Assembly: GCF_018271995.1 (NCBI RefSeq)
Contig: NZ_JAGUCO010000010.1
Coordinates: 83,540 to 147,539, forward strand
Reading direction: 5' to 3'
From: Carboxylicivirga linearis
Lineage (GTDB): Bacteria > Bacteroidota > Bacteroidia > Bacteroidales > Marinilabiliaceae
Length of the DNA stretch: 64,000 nucleotides
Shown here: positions 49,754 to 59,428 of the stretch, in pieces
Numbering within the stretch: position 1 is the first letter of the stretch
Layout of the letters: each line of letters opens with the position of its first letter
The notes under the pieces: model-generated
The model's database searches: none
What the model saw: only the letters and a program-made list of their open reading frames with translations
What the model was told of the DNA's origin: nothing
Position numbers and translations under genes: made by a program

Positions 49754-52700
49754 TTAACGTATGATTTTTATTTCTCCTGATTTGGATAATATCTCATTAT
49801 TGTAAGTAAGCACTTTAATTGTATAAAGGTAGGTTTCATTCGCTAATGGTTTGCCTTTGTATGTGCCATCCCAGCCTTTATCTAACTTGTTTGATTGGTA
49901 AATCATTTCCCCAAAACGATTAAATACTTTAAATTCAATTAATTGCTTTAGTCCCCAGCCTTTAATGTATAATTCATCATTGATTCCATCTCCATTGGGT
50001 GTAAATGCAGTTGGAACATCAACCGAGTATTTCTTTAAGACGGTAATTGGTAGATTGTAATCGACAGAGAAACAGTTGTTGGTATCTGTAATCCATACAA
50101 TGTATGAAGTAGATTCTAATGGTTTTAAAGTGTTATAAAAGCAATCTAAACAAGCTAGCCCAGGCATATTTTCCCATCTAATAGAGTTTAAGCCTGTATT
50201 CGGTATTTGTATATCGACACTTTCTCCAATTATAATAGTAGTGTCAGATAATGATATTTCTGGAATTTGTTGTACTTTAATTAGTACTGAATCAATAGCA
50301 GTACACTGGTTAATGTCTTCAACTAACACTTTATAGGTTGTTGTGCTGTCCGGTTGTGCAATCGGTTCATCAAGTTTGTTATTGTCAAGATATGTATTGG
50401 GCAACCATGTATAGTTGACACCTCCGCTGGCTGAAATGATAATTTGATCACCTTTGCAAATTAAAGTATCTCTGCTTGTTTGAATAACTGGAGGAGCAAA
50501 AGCCTCATAGGAGAATACATTGCTTGAATCAATACAACTGTATAAGTTATTATTAACTATTAATTGATAAGTATTAATGCCAGGTTCAGTTTGTTCAAAC
50601 GAATAATATTGTGAGAAAGATTCAGCTTTATCATTTAAAATCCATTTGAAAGAATCAATATTGGTTGAATTGCTTTGAAGATTAATATTTAAAGGAATGC
50701 ATCCTGAGTTAGGTACTAAATTGAGGGATGGGAGTGATTTAAAATCGATAGCGTATGTTGTATCTCTGATTATTACATTACATGTGCCAATACTATCTGA
50801 TTTTAAAATAATAGAAGGGTATTTATATCCAGAACTACTATATGTGTAATTAAATTCGTTTTGGTAAATAAGATTTCCATCTCCTAAATCCCATGCAATC
50901 TCATAAATGTCAACTGTATCAATGGCGGAAATGTATACTGAACTATTTGCGCAGATTGTATCCTGTATCACAGGAGTAGCATATGGACCTTTGACCTCTA
51001 TGTAATCATTGACTGTTAAGGTATCACTGCATCCGTAAGACGTAGAACTTATTAATGTAACATCATAGTTGCCCGGCTTTGAATAAATAAAAGAAGGATT
51101 TTGTAATATTGATTTATTTGATCCGTCATCAAATTTCCAAAACCACGATCCAGGGTAATCAGTTACGGAAGTGTCGTAAAATTTAACTAAGAAAGGATAA
51201 CACTCTGAGAATGTACTGGATGATTCAAAATTTACTTCTGGCGGTTTTTGTACGTAAATATATTCATTTTTTGTTTTATGAGCAGTGCATCCATGACTAT
51301 CAATTATATCGAGTGAAATATTGTAGAAGCCTGTGTCTGTTGTTACGAAAAAAGGCTTGGCTAAATCGGAGTAGAATTCTTCGTTAATATACCACTTATA
51401 AGATGTTATATCACTATTACTATTATCCATAAGTGTAATTTCTTGCATCAGACATGAGGTGGAATCATCAGCTATAAAAGAGGCATCCGGGAATATTGCT
51501 TGAATATCTTCCTCTTTCTCTAAAAAAGAGGAACAACCTTCGTCATCTACCACAGTTAAGGATACATTGTAATTTCCAAAACTGTTGTATTCATGGTCAG
51601 GTGAGGTTAGGTTAGAAGAACTTCCATCTCCAAAATCCCAAAGCCAACTAGTGAGTGATGTTTCTGATATTGTTTTATCAGTAAAACTAAAGATAACGGG
51701 CATACAACCAAGCTTGTAATTACTTTCGAATTGTACTTCGGGTTTAAAAATTTGAATTTTATTTGTTAAAGTATCCCAACATTGATTAACATCTTGGACA
51801 ACCAAGCCTATATCATAGATTCCTTTATTTTTAAATTGATATGTGACAGTTGTGTCTGTCATTAATTCCTTACCTTCTATTAGATACAAATATTTTGCTG
51901 TGATGTCGTTGTGTTTGAAGGTGTAATTATCAATGGTTGCAGAAGGATCAAATACGATAGGAGTATTAGGGCAGTACTTATCAGTTATAGACTTAAAGTT
52001 AGCTTGTAAGTTTCTGGCTCTTACTGTTCTTTGTGTTTGAAAGGAACAAGTATTTTCATTGTTTTCTGCTTTTATTTTTAATATGTAATCCCCTGAAGTA
52101 CTATAGTTATGGGAAGGATCTGATATATTATATTCTAACTCACTTCCGTCACCAAAATCCCAATAATAATTTTCAGCACCTTTTATTTCTCCCTCGAATA
52201 AGAATGAGTAAGGGTTTTCACAGTCTTTAATAATATTCATGTTTACATAAGGACCTTTAACATATATAGCATTGCTTTTGGTAATTGAGCTTTCGCACCC
52301 AAGGTTGTTAACAACAAAGGAAATGTCCATAAAACCGGTGTCCTCAAACGTATGATAGATAATGTCAGCGGGTAATATTTCACTGTTATCGCCTAAATCC
52401 CAAAATACACTATATTTCTTATCTTGTTCTTCTACTGATCCATGCAGGGTAGCGTATTCAGAGGCACATATAGAACTATTGGGTTCAATAGTAAATGATG
52501 GTGTAAGCTTCTCGCCGGCACTTACAGTTATGCTTTTAGAATGAATGCATCCTAATTGAGTATCTACAGAAAAAAGTATCTCTTGCCTACCAATGGTGTT
52601 TTGTATGTGTTCGTAATTTGAGTTGGATGATACAATATTATTATTAACATACCAGCTATAGGATTTAATTTCATCTTTTGGCGTATTGTAGTTTGTTTCA

Positions 52701-54085
52701 GCCGAAAGCTCAATAGTTAAAGGTGCACAACCGGATAAGCCTTCTTCAGGTAGAACAATATCAGGAATTTGAACGGTAACATTGTTGGTAGCCACTTTTT
52801 TGTTTTTACAACCATGTTTACTTGTAACAATAAGTGTGTCGGAATAGTTAATTTTAAACTTCTCTTTTAAAATATCTGAATCAGGAATCAATATAGAAGG
52901 GTTTTGAGAGGATGAGGTTTCCTCGGTGCCAAATTTCCATTCCCATTCTATTGCATTGATTGATTGATCTTGATATTCAATGTATTGATCGGGTTGACAT
53001 AGGAAAGTGTCTAATGGTGAGAAATTGGCAAGAACATATTCTACAGTTATAACTTTAGTTGTGTCAGAAATACAATCACCAAGTTGAGCAGAGAGAGTTA
53101 TAGGAATATCACCATACTGATTGAACTTTTTATTTAGTTCAAAATCTGTCGATGCAGTACCGTCTCCAAAAGACCATTGATAGGAATCAGCGTTTGAACT
53201 GGTATTTGTTAATGAGAAAGATTCATTTAAGCAAACTGTATCTTTAGAAGAATTAAATGAAGCTATTACTTTATCAACCTTAATTAGGTTATCAAAAAGA
53301 ATTGAGTCACTACATCCTAATGAATCAACTATTATTAAAGATACATTATATAATCCTTTGGATGTATAAGTATGATTTGGGGAAGAAACAGTAGATGTAA
53401 CATTATCTCCAAATTCCCAAAAACTGGAATAATCCAATATGCTTTCTGATAGATTGTTAAAAGTAACATCAAGTTTTCCATTACAACTATATGATTTATC
53501 AACCCCAAATTTAGGCTTAGGCTGGTATGCTTCTATCAAATCTTCTTTAGTAATGGAACCAATGCAACCATTATTATCTTCAACGATGAGAGTAACAGAG
53601 AATTGTCCCTGAATGTCATATGCATGTTCAGGTGATTGTCTTTCTGAAATAAATCCATCACCAAAACTCCAGTTATAATTTGTTATTGATTCAATACTTG
53701 GAGATAATGGTTCGAATTGAACGTCAAAAGGTACACATCCCTGAAAGTTATTTGAATATGAGAAGTCAATTGAAGGTTCTTCGTATACTGTTATATAATT
53801 CTCTTTTATAATGTAATTGTCTGTTTCGTTATAGGTAACAGTAAGTTTGACTGAGAAAGTTCCTGGCGCAGAATATGAGGTTTGAGGATTTTTTTCGACA
53901 GATGTTTTGCCATTACCAAAATCCCATAGGTAACTAGCGTCATTGGGATAATCAGATGTGTTTATAAAAGCGACTATAACAGGTGTACAACCATTTTGTA
54001 TGTTGGAGTGAAAATCAATTGTGTATTGTGAGTATGCTAGTATTGAGGATATAATAAGTAGAAAAGTAATTAATATTTTTTTCAT
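49754..54085 (-). CDS. Giant PKD-repeat surface protein with type-B T9SS (SprB/gliding-type) C-terminal domain
   Basis: 1443 aa, signal peptide ~1-20 (ILAYSQ). About thirteen PKD/Ig-like units follow, most with the PKD core motif in forms such as YLWDFGNGKTS, YNWSFGDGFIS, YYWDFGDGSEL, LWDFGDGSSS, IAWDLGDGNLI. Near 1190-1270 is an Ig-like unit (YTWLPNTYLDNN...TTTYKVLVEDINQC). The last ~90 residues are a gliding-motility-associated C-terminal domain (VPTAFTPNGDGINDELYIKG, FNRFGEMIYQS, GWDGTYKGKPLANETYLYTI). Type-B substrates such as SprB need a cognate PorP/SprF protein, and one is encoded divergently 92 bp away. Expected role: a long repetitive filament or adhesin at the cell surface. It heads the operon with the two exported proteins downstream. 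Confidence 0.92.
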   Translation of the reverse strand: MKKILITFLLIISSILAYSQYTIDFHSNIQNGCTPVIVAFINTSDYPNDASYLWDFGNGKTSVEKNPQTSYSAPGTFSVKLTVTYNETDNYIIKENYITVYEEPSIDFSYSNNFQGCVPFDVQFEPLSPSIESITNYNWSFGDGFISERQSPEHAYDIQGQFSVTLIVEDNNGCIGSITKEDLIEAYQPKPKFGVDKSYSCNGKLDVTFNNLSESILDYSSFWEFGDNVTSTVSSPNHTYTSKGLYNVSLIIVDSLGCSDSILFDNLIKVDKVIASFNSSKDTVCLNESFSLTNTSSNADSYQWSFGDGTASTDFELNKKFNQYGDIPITLSAQLGDCISDTTKVITVEYVLANFSPLDTFLCQPDQYIEYQDQSINAIEWEWKFGTEETSSSQNPSILIPDSDILKEKFKINYSDTLIVTSKHGCKNKKVATNNVTVQIPDIVLPEEGLSGCAPLTIELSAETNYNTPKDEIKSYSWYVNNNIVSSNSNYEHIQNTIGRQEILFSVDTQLGCIHSKSITVSAGEKLTPSFTIEPNSSICASEYATLHGSVEEQDKKYSVFWDLGDNSEILPADIIYHTFEDTGFMDISFVVNNLGCESSITKSNAIYVKGPYVNMNIIKDCENPYSFLFEGEIKGAENYYWDFGDGSELEYNISDPSHNYSTSGDYILKIKAENNENTCSFQTQRTVRARNLQANFKSITDKYCPNTPIVFDPSATIDNYTFKHNDITAKYLYLIEGKELMTDTTVTYQFKNKGIYDIGLVVQDVNQCWDTLTNKIQIFKPEVQFESNYKLGCMPVIFSFTDKTISETSLTSWLWDFGDGSSSNLTSPDHEYNSFGNYNVSLTVVDDEGCSSFLEKEEDIQAIFPDASFIADDSTSCLMQEITLMDNSNSDITSYKWYINEEFYSDLAKPFFVTTDTGFYNISLDIIDSHGCTAHKTKNEYIYVQKPPEVNFESSSTFSECYPFLVKFYDTSVTDYPGSWFWKFDDGSNKSILQNPSFIYSKPGNYDVTLISSTSYGCSDTLTVNDYIEVKGPYATPVIQDTICANSSVYISAIDTVDIYEIAWDLGDGNLIYQNEFNYTYSSSGYKYPSIILKSDSIGTCNVIIRDTTYAIDFKSLPSLNLVPNSGCIPLNINLQSNSTNIDSFKWILNDKAESFSQYYSFEQTEPGINTYQLIVNNNLYSCIDSSNVFSYEAFAPPVIQTSRDTLICKGDQIIISASGGVNYTWLPNTYLDNNKLDEPIAQPDSTTTYKVLVEDINQCTAIDSVLIKVQQIPEISLSDTTIIIGESVDIQIPNTGLNSIRWENMPGLACLDCFYNTLKPLESTSYIVWITDTNNCFSVDYNLPITVLKKYSVDVPTAFTPNGDGINDELYIKGWGLKQLIEFKVFNRFGEMIYQSNKLDKGWDGTYKGKPLANETYLYTIKVLTYNNEILSKSGEIKIIR

Positions 54086-54177
54086 AGTAGTAGGTGTAGT
54101 TTATCGACTAATTTAATTAAATAAATTGCTATTTTCAATTGTAATTAATACTTTACTAAATATTAATATGAAGTATA
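54086..54177. promoter_or_regulatory. Shared divergent promoter region, PKD gene and PorP gene
   Basis: 92 bp of very AT-rich DNA between two start codons pointing away from each other, so both promoters must lie here or overlap the coding ends. TACTTTAC (about 54150) is only a partial -7 box. The layout suggests coordinated expression of the surface protein and its export partner. Confidence 0.5.
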
Positions 54178-55209
54178 ATGAGTTACTTATGTAAATTTAA
54201 AATAGACAGTACGGTTATATTGATATTTATGTTATTAGTATTGAGTGAAGTTCATAGTCAAAATATTCACTTTTCCAATATTTATGTAACACATTTAACA
54301 CTTAATCCTGCCAACATAGGTAATTTTAATGGAGATATGCGAGCGGTTGTTTTGTATCGGTCGCAGGGTTATAATATTAGTAATCCTTATGAAACTTTTT
54401 ATACAAGCTTTGAAAAGCCTTTTTTTCCGTTTGGACAACAAATAGATGTTGGGTTAAATTATAGTTATGATAATTCGGCTGGTTTTACATTCCCAGGACA
54501 TTATCTGTTTCTTAGCTTAGCTAAGAAAGTTAATATTACAAGAACTTTAAAGTTATCAGCAGGGCTACAACTGGGGTATGTGTCTAAGCGGTTTGATAGT
54601 TCAGGTGAAACATTTCCAGATCAATATAATAGAAGTATTGGAGCTTTTGATTCAAGTTTACCTACAGCAGATGCATTTGAAAGAAGTACGAGTAATAACC
54701 TTACTACAGGGATTGGCATATTGGCTTTAAAATCAATGAAGGATATGATTCTTAGTGCAGGAGTATCTATTCAAAATTTAAACAGACCAACTGAAAACTT
54801 TTTTGGAATGGATTATCAAGTAGATATGCGCAATATAGTTCATTTAAAAATGGATTACTCCTTTGCTCAGAATTTATTTATATTACCTGCTATTGTATTT
54901 GTTAATCAGGGAAATGTTAATCAGACTTTAGTAGGTTCTAATCTGGGATACAAATTTATAAATAATAAGGCCATTAAAAGTTTATCCTCAGGTGTATTTA
55001 TAAGAAATGGTATAGTTAATAATATTGAAAGTCTTGTTTTTTCTATAGGAATAGGTGTTGCTAAGTGGAATTTCTTCTCGAGTTATGAATTTGATATTTC
55101 TGGTTTAAAATCTAGCTATACAAAAAATTCAGGCTTTGAGTTTGGTCTTATTTATATTCTACCTAATTCAAAAATTGAAAAGATTATTCACCCAACTGAA
55201 AGGTTTTAA
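54178..55209 (+). CDS. PorP/SprF-family outer-membrane protein
   Basis: 343 aa, signal peptide ~1-27 (LSEVHSQ). It has the typical PorP/SprF beginning after the signal (HFSNIYVTHLTLNPANIGNFNGDMRAVVLYRSQ) and repeated amphipathic strands with aromatic ends consistent with a beta barrel (FVSKRFDSSGE, LILSAGVSIQNLNRP, and the FEFGLIYILPNSK end). These proteins link type-B T9SS substrates to the outer membrane or help their secretion. The cognate substrate is most likely the PKD protein divergent from it. The PorE-like gene starts 2 bp after its stop codon, so the two are translated from one message. Confidence 0.9.
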   Translation: MSYLCKFKIDSTVILIFMLLVLSEVHSQNIHFSNIYVTHLTLNPANIGNFNGDMRAVVLYRSQGYNISNPYETFYTSFEKPFFPFGQQIDVGLNYSYDNSAGFTFPGHYLFLSLAKKVNITRTLKLSAGLQLGYVSKRFDSSGETFPDQYNRSIGAFDSSLPTADAFERSTSNNLTTGIGILALKSMKDMILSAGVSIQNLNRPTENFFGMDYQVDMRNIVHLKMDYSFAQNLFILPAIVFVNQGNVNQTLVGSNLGYKFINNKAIKSLSSGVFIRNGIVNNIESLVFSIGIGVAKWNFFSSYEFDISGLKSSYTKNSGFEFGLIYILPNSKIEKIIHPTERF

Positions 55210-55210
55210 T

Positions 55211-57265
55211 ATGCTATATAGGATTACTATGCTGCTGGTGGCGATATTTTGGTATGTTATCAGTTTTGGTCAAGTTAAATTGGAGTTGAAGAAATACCAT
55301 AATTGGCAGCTTAAAAAGATGTATAATGAGGCAATTTGGTTAGATGATTATATAACAGCACAAGATATTGCTATAGAAATGATTGAGCGTAAGCCAAATA
55401 AATTAAACTATCATGTTTATTTCTTGAATGCACTTGTTAAAGCAAAAAAAACTGATGAAGCATATGAGTTTGCCAAAAATGAATTTGAAGAAAATCCTTA
55501 CGAGCATGGTAAAATAGCCTTTTACCTGGCTGAATTGGAAAAGAATAATGGTAATTATGAAACGGCTATTGAAATCTTATCTAGATTAAGAACTAAGACC
55601 AGAAGAATTGAAATGGGTAATATAACTCGTGAGCGAATAGAAAACTCAATTGCTGGTTGTAACCTTGCCATTAAAAACAGAGATACCATTGTATATACAA
55701 AAGTTAAACGACTTGAAGGTAATGTAAATACTAGCAATTTAGAGTTTAACCCCGTTTTACTGGAGTCAGATGAATTGATATTTGGTAACTTTAAAGAGAA
55801 TACAGATTTAAAAGAAGATTTAAATAGATCCTTTAGATCAAAAAGAGGATTTTCATATGCAAAGAAGAAAAAGGATCTATGGACTATAGAAAATAATGTA
55901 CCTGAACCCTACTTTAATTATTCAGATTACGATACTGGCGATGGAACCTATTCAATAGATAAAAGAAGGTTTTACTTTTCTAAATCTTCGCGGGATAACA
56001 ATAATAAATATATATCAAACATATATATATCTACTCTCGAAAGTGGAATTTGGTCTACGCCTGTTAAATTAAATAAAAGCATCAATAAAAAAGGATATAC
56101 CTCTTCCCAACCAACTGTTGGGACTTGTTATGATCCATCTCTGGAAGTAATCTACTTTGTCTCGGATCGCAGGGGAGGTGCTGGTGGAAAAGATATTTGG
56201 TATTTTGTTTATGATAAAACAAAAAATGAGCATTCGAAAGCTTATAATGTTGGTGCATATATCAATACAAGTGGAGATGAAATCACACCGTATTTCGATT
56301 TGGAGTCTCATGCATTATTTTTTAGTTCAAACGGACATGCATCTTTTGGCGGTTATGATATTTTTTATTCAAAAGGAGAGTTGGTGAATTGGCTAGCAGT
56401 TATGAATGTTGGTTATCCAATTAATTCATCTTTCGATGATATTGATTATTTCAGGAATGAGTCTGGTATGTTGGGCGTTTTTGCCTCAAATAGGAAGGGA
56501 ATCTCTTTATCAATGTATAATCAGTCGCTAAATGATATCTTTTTATTTGAAGAAACAACGATAGCTCGAATTTTTGTAAAGGGACAGATAAAAACTCAGG
56601 ATTTACTAATGGGACATGGATTTGTTGATCTAACAGAAAAAAATCAAAAATCAGGTGTTCTGGCAAATCAATCAATTGCTATATCTCAACAGTCCGACAC
56701 AGCAGCTTCTTTATTGATAAAAGAAACTTTTACTAATGAAAATGGAGAGTTTGGTGTATGGCTTGACAAGGGGCATGAATATAGGGTAGAAGTGAAAGAT
56801 ACCTTGGTTGTTGGAGGTAGTTTTAGCTTTACTACTTTAAATAAGGAGAAGGTAAGTGAAATTTCTCTAGATTTAAAGCCAGTGCTTACGATTCCTGATA
56901 AACCGGTTGAAATCGAAAATATTTATTATGAATTTGGTAAGGCTGAATTAACAAAAGAAACCAAGCAGGTTTTGGACTCGACATTGGTTCGTTTTGTAAG
57001 TAAGCATCCTGATATAATTATTAGAATTGTTTCCCATACAGATAATGTTGGGAGTGAGAGATATAATCAACGGTTGTCTGAAAAAAGGGCTTTAAATGTT
57101 GTTCGTTACCTTATTTCAAAAGGAATTTCTACAGATAGACTAATTTCACAAGGAAAGGGAGAATCAGAACCGATTGCCCCCAACGAAAATCCAGATGGTA
57201 GTGATAATAGTGAAGGAAGAATGAAAAACAGGAGAACAGAAATAGAGATTATTGGTATTAGGTAA
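55211..57265 (+). CDS. PorE-like TPR/PD40/OmpA peptidoglycan-anchoring protein
   Basis: 684 aa. I use the ATG at 55211, directly after the porP stop, because it gives a clean signal peptide (MLYRITMLLVAIFWYVISFG); an upstream ATG at 55136 would overlap porP and bury that signal. Order: TPR-like helices (~25-150), PD40/WD40-like propeller strands (~200-450; YFSKSSRDNN, IYFVSDRRGGAGGKDIWY, LFFSSNGHASFGGYDIFYS), a carboxypeptidase-regulatory-like unit (~455-560) and an OmpA C-terminal domain (~565-684, YYEFGKAELT, SHTDNVGSERYNQRLSEKRA, RRTEIEI). This is the domain order known for PorE of the Porphyromonas T9SS. It is expected to tie the surface complex to peptidoglycan. T9SS core genes are not in the window. 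Confidence 0.9.
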   Translation: MLYRITMLLVAIFWYVISFGQVKLELKKYHNWQLKKMYNEAIWLDDYITAQDIAIEMIERKPNKLNYHVYFLNALVKAKKTDEAYEFAKNEFEENPYEHGKIAFYLAELEKNNGNYETAIEILSRLRTKTRRIEMGNITRERIENSIAGCNLAIKNRDTIVYTKVKRLEGNVNTSNLEFNPVLLESDELIFGNFKENTDLKEDLNRSFRSKRGFSYAKKKKDLWTIENNVPEPYFNYSDYDTGDGTYSIDKRRFYFSKSSRDNNNKYISNIYISTLESGIWSTPVKLNKSINKKGYTSSQPTVGTCYDPSLEVIYFVSDRRGGAGGKDIWYFVYDKTKNEHSKAYNVGAYINTSGDEITPYFDLESHALFFSSNGHASFGGYDIFYSKGELVNWLAVMNVGYPINSSFDDIDYFRNESGMLGVFASNRKGISLSMYNQSLNDIFLFEETTIARIFVKGQIKTQDLLMGHGFVDLTEKNQKSGVLANQSIAISQQSDTAASLLIKETFTNENGEFGVWLDKGHEYRVEVKDTLVVGGSFSFTTLNKEKVSEISLDLKPVLTIPDKPVEIENIYYEFGKAELTKETKQVLDSTLVRFVSKHPDIIIRIVSHTDNVGSERYNQRLSEKRALNVVRYLISKGISTDRLISQGKGESEPIAPNENPDGSDNSEGRMKNRRTEIEIIGIR

Positions 57266-57298
57266 AAAAGGAAGATTATCTAAGATGAAGCTCCCATC

Positions 57299-57332
57299 GT
57301 AAGGACTCAACTGATAAACATTGAGTCCTTAC
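57299..57332. terminator. Hairpin between convergent PorE-like and lipoprotein genes
   Basis: Perfect 12-bp stem GTAAGGACTCAA (57299-57310) and TTGAGTCCTTAC (57321-57332), 10-nt loop. No T tract follows on either strand, so it may block read-through or protect 3' ends rather than act as a classical terminator. Confidence 0.6.
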
Positions 57333-57346
57333 AATGAAAGTAATAA

Positions 57347-58255
57347 TCAGTCTAAATTTTCAATTATTTTGTTCCTAACTTGTGCAATAGCTTGGCAGAA
57401 ATCGGTGTATTTTTCATTTGAAATCTCCACTGTATTGTTTTTGCTTTTAATATGAAGAACATTGTCATCGGATTCATAGACTTCATCTATTTCAGAGTCA
57501 AAACTGATTAAGTTAAATGCTTTTTCAAGGGCTTTTAAATCATTAAATGAATCTTGCAAACCATAATTGTTTAGTATTTGTGCCATGGATAGAAGATCTT
57601 CATATAGCAGCTTTTGTTCTCCTATTTTATAAATGGAATTTTTGTATAAGTCATAATTTGAATGCAGGTTTGTTGAGATGTACATTACTTCGTAAAAAAC
57701 ACCAGTAGAAATCAAGGTTAAAGTCTTACCGTCATCAATATCATATAAATAATTTATCAGATTATCATAAAACTGTTGAGAAATATTATAAACATCCTCG
57801 GGAGAAGAAGTGTTTAAAAGTGTATTTCTAATTTCTTGAGAGACAATTGGATTTAACTCTAAATCTTTCATCATTACATCAATTGTTTTAATGAGTTCGG
57901 GCACGTAATTTGTTCTAGAGAAGGAAGAAAGATATGCAAGATCAGCAAAATACATCCCAAGCAATTGCTTCTTAATGTTATCCGATGAACTTTTTAATGC
58001 ATATTTGGTGTTTACAAGGATTGATTCATCAAACTCTACTTTATTGCTTTTAATGTATTGTATTATTTCTTCCGGAGATGGCAAAGCTATTATAACAGCA
58101 TCAACAGAATCAATAATGCTTATGTCTTTAAAATTAATATTTTCACCAACTAGATCTTTATTTTTTTGTTGCTGACAACTAGAGCATCCTGTTAAAAAGT
58201 AAGACATCAGTATAGGTGTCAGAAATACCATCGTTTTAATAAGATTTAATTTCAT
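57347..58255 (-). CDS. Exported helical lipoprotein, copy 2
   Basis: 302 aa with a lipobox (LTGC, Cys24), so it is membrane-anchored, unlike its paralogue at 48843-49715, which has a plain signal. The mature part is helical with the shared motifs LPSPEEIIQYIKSN, KKQLLGMYFADLAYLSS and ELIKTIDVMMKDLELNP, plus an ending FCQAIAQVRNKIIENLD. I recognise no named family. It is the last gene of a four-gene minus-strand operon (ABC transporter, small beta protein, REC-pseudokinase, this lipoprotein), 18 bp after the pseudokinase gene. Confidence 0.8.
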   Translation of the reverse strand: MKLNLIKTMVFLTPILMSYFLTGCSSCQQQKNKDLVGENINFKDISIIDSVDAVIIALPSPEEIIQYIKSNKVEFDESILVNTKYALKSSSDNIKKQLLGMYFADLAYLSSFSRTNYVPELIKTIDVMMKDLELNPIVSQEIRNTLLNTSSPEDVYNISQQFYDNLINYLYDIDDGKTLTLISTGVFYEVMYISTNLHSNYDLYKNSIYKIGEQKLLYEDLLSMAQILNNYGLQDSFNDLKALEKAFNLISFDSEIDEVYESDDNVLHIKSKNNTVEISNEKYTDFCQAIAQVRNKIIENLD

Positions 58256-58273
58256 AATTATCGTTTTAAATGT

Positions 58274-59377
58274 TTATTTTTTATACGTCCAGATGAATTC
58301 ATATTTGTTTTCATTTTCATTAGAAAAAGAAAAAGAACCTCCTTCTAGAGCCATTATTGTTTGACTGTACGTTGTGTATAATGAAACCTCCTCGTGTATA
58401 TAAGTACCTGAAACAGTTTCTTCATTAATTATTGATTCGATGATTAAATTACTGGAACTGTTATCAAGCTTTGAATGAATTCTGATTAATTGGTTGTTAT
58501 CAATGTATTGTAATATTACAGTTAGAATAGCTAAAACTGAGGTTTTAAATAATTCATTATTACCATTAACTCGAAAGTTTTTATCAATGTCTAAATCTAT
58601 TTCAAGATTTTTTTTATCAAGTTCTTGTGAGACATTCACTAGAATATAATCTAGAGTTGAAAGAATAGAAAAGACTGTACTTTGATCTGAATCATATTTA
58701 GTCTTTATTTTAGTAATGTAAGATGCCATTTTTGTTATTCTATCCAGCTTCAAAACAGACTGGTCCAGAAGTGTTATCATTTCAGCCATTTTAGAGGATT
58801 CGGATGATTGTTTAATGACTTCAATGACTTTAATTATAGATTCAAGAGGAGAGGAGATCTCTTTACTAATAAATTTTAGAAACTGATCTTTGGTTTCAGT
58901 TAATTCCGTTAGTTTTTGATTAGCAGTAAAAAGTTCTTTTGTTCTTTCTTTTATTTTATATTCAAGTGTGTCGTTCATTGATCGAAGTTCCTCCTTGCTT
59001 TTTTTTAATGCTATATGTGTTTCAACTCGAGCAAGTAATTCGGATGGATTGAAAGGTTTAGTAATATAATCTTGTCCACCCAGCTTAAATCCTTCTACCA
59101 TACTTAGAGTATCTGATTTTGCAGAAATAAATATGATAGGTAAATTATCAAAGCGTTTGTTGGATCTTATTTTTTTACAAACTTCAAAACCATTAATATC
59201 AGGCATCATAATGTCTAGTAAGAGTAAATCAAAGTACTCATGATCTATCCAATTAAAAACATCTAAACCGTTAACTCCAACTTCAACTTTATACTGGTTT
59301 GAGTTAAGCAAATTAGCTAAGACCTGAAGATTTTTAGGATTATCATCAATTAATAAAATTCGACCTTTTGAGTGCAT
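58274..59377 (-). CDS. Response regulator fused to a degenerate (pseudo) histidine kinase
   Basis: 367 aa, soluble. The receiver is intact, with Asp55 (LLLLDIMMPDINGFEVCKKI) and a conserved Lys in TKPFN. A coiled coil (~128-162) leads to a HisKA-like helix pair where the H-box reads FISKEISSPL: Lys172 replaces the phospho-accepting His. The HATPase region keeps length but lacks the N-box Asn, the DxGxG box and the GxGLGL box (it reads TSVLAILTVILQY and SLYTTYSQTIMAL). It is paralogous to the active REC-kinase at 47193-48377. It probably acts as a phosphorylation-controlled partner or scaffold. The protein has no DNA-binding domain. Gaps of 51 and 18 bp place it in the ABC transporter operon. 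Confidence 0.88.
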   Translation of the reverse strand: MHSKGRILLIDDNPKNLQVLANLLNSNQYKVEVGVNGLDVFNWIDHEYFDLLLLDIMMPDINGFEVCKKIRSNKRFDNLPIIFISAKSDTLSMVEGFKLGGQDYITKPFNPSELLARVETHIALKKSKEELRSMNDTLEYKIKERTKELFTANQKLTELTETKDQFLKFISKEISSPLESIIKVIEVIKQSSESSKMAEMITLLDQSVLKLDRITKMASYITKIKTKYDSDQSTVFSILSTLDYILVNVSQELDKKNLEIDLDIDKNFRVNGNNELFKTSVLAILTVILQYIDNNQLIRIHSKLDNSSSNLIIESIINEETVSGTYIHEEVSLYTTYSQTIMALEGGSFSFSNENENKYEFIWTYKK

Positions 59378-59428
59378 AGTTAAATATGTTGTAAAGAAAG
59401 AGTGTTGTAATTAAATTAGGTAGTTTAA

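Noticed and set aside
55136..55210. Longer N-terminus for the PorE-like protein, overlapping the porP gene by 74 bp
   Set aside because: It would add 25 residues before a perfect signal peptide and has a basic, non-signal character. The ATG at 55211, right after the porP stop, explains the protein better.
49754..57265. Interpretation as a complete type IX secretion system locus
   Set aside because: No PorK/L/M/N (GldKLMN), SprA/Sov, PorV or PorU homologue is present; only substrate, PorP/SprF and PorE-like parts are here.
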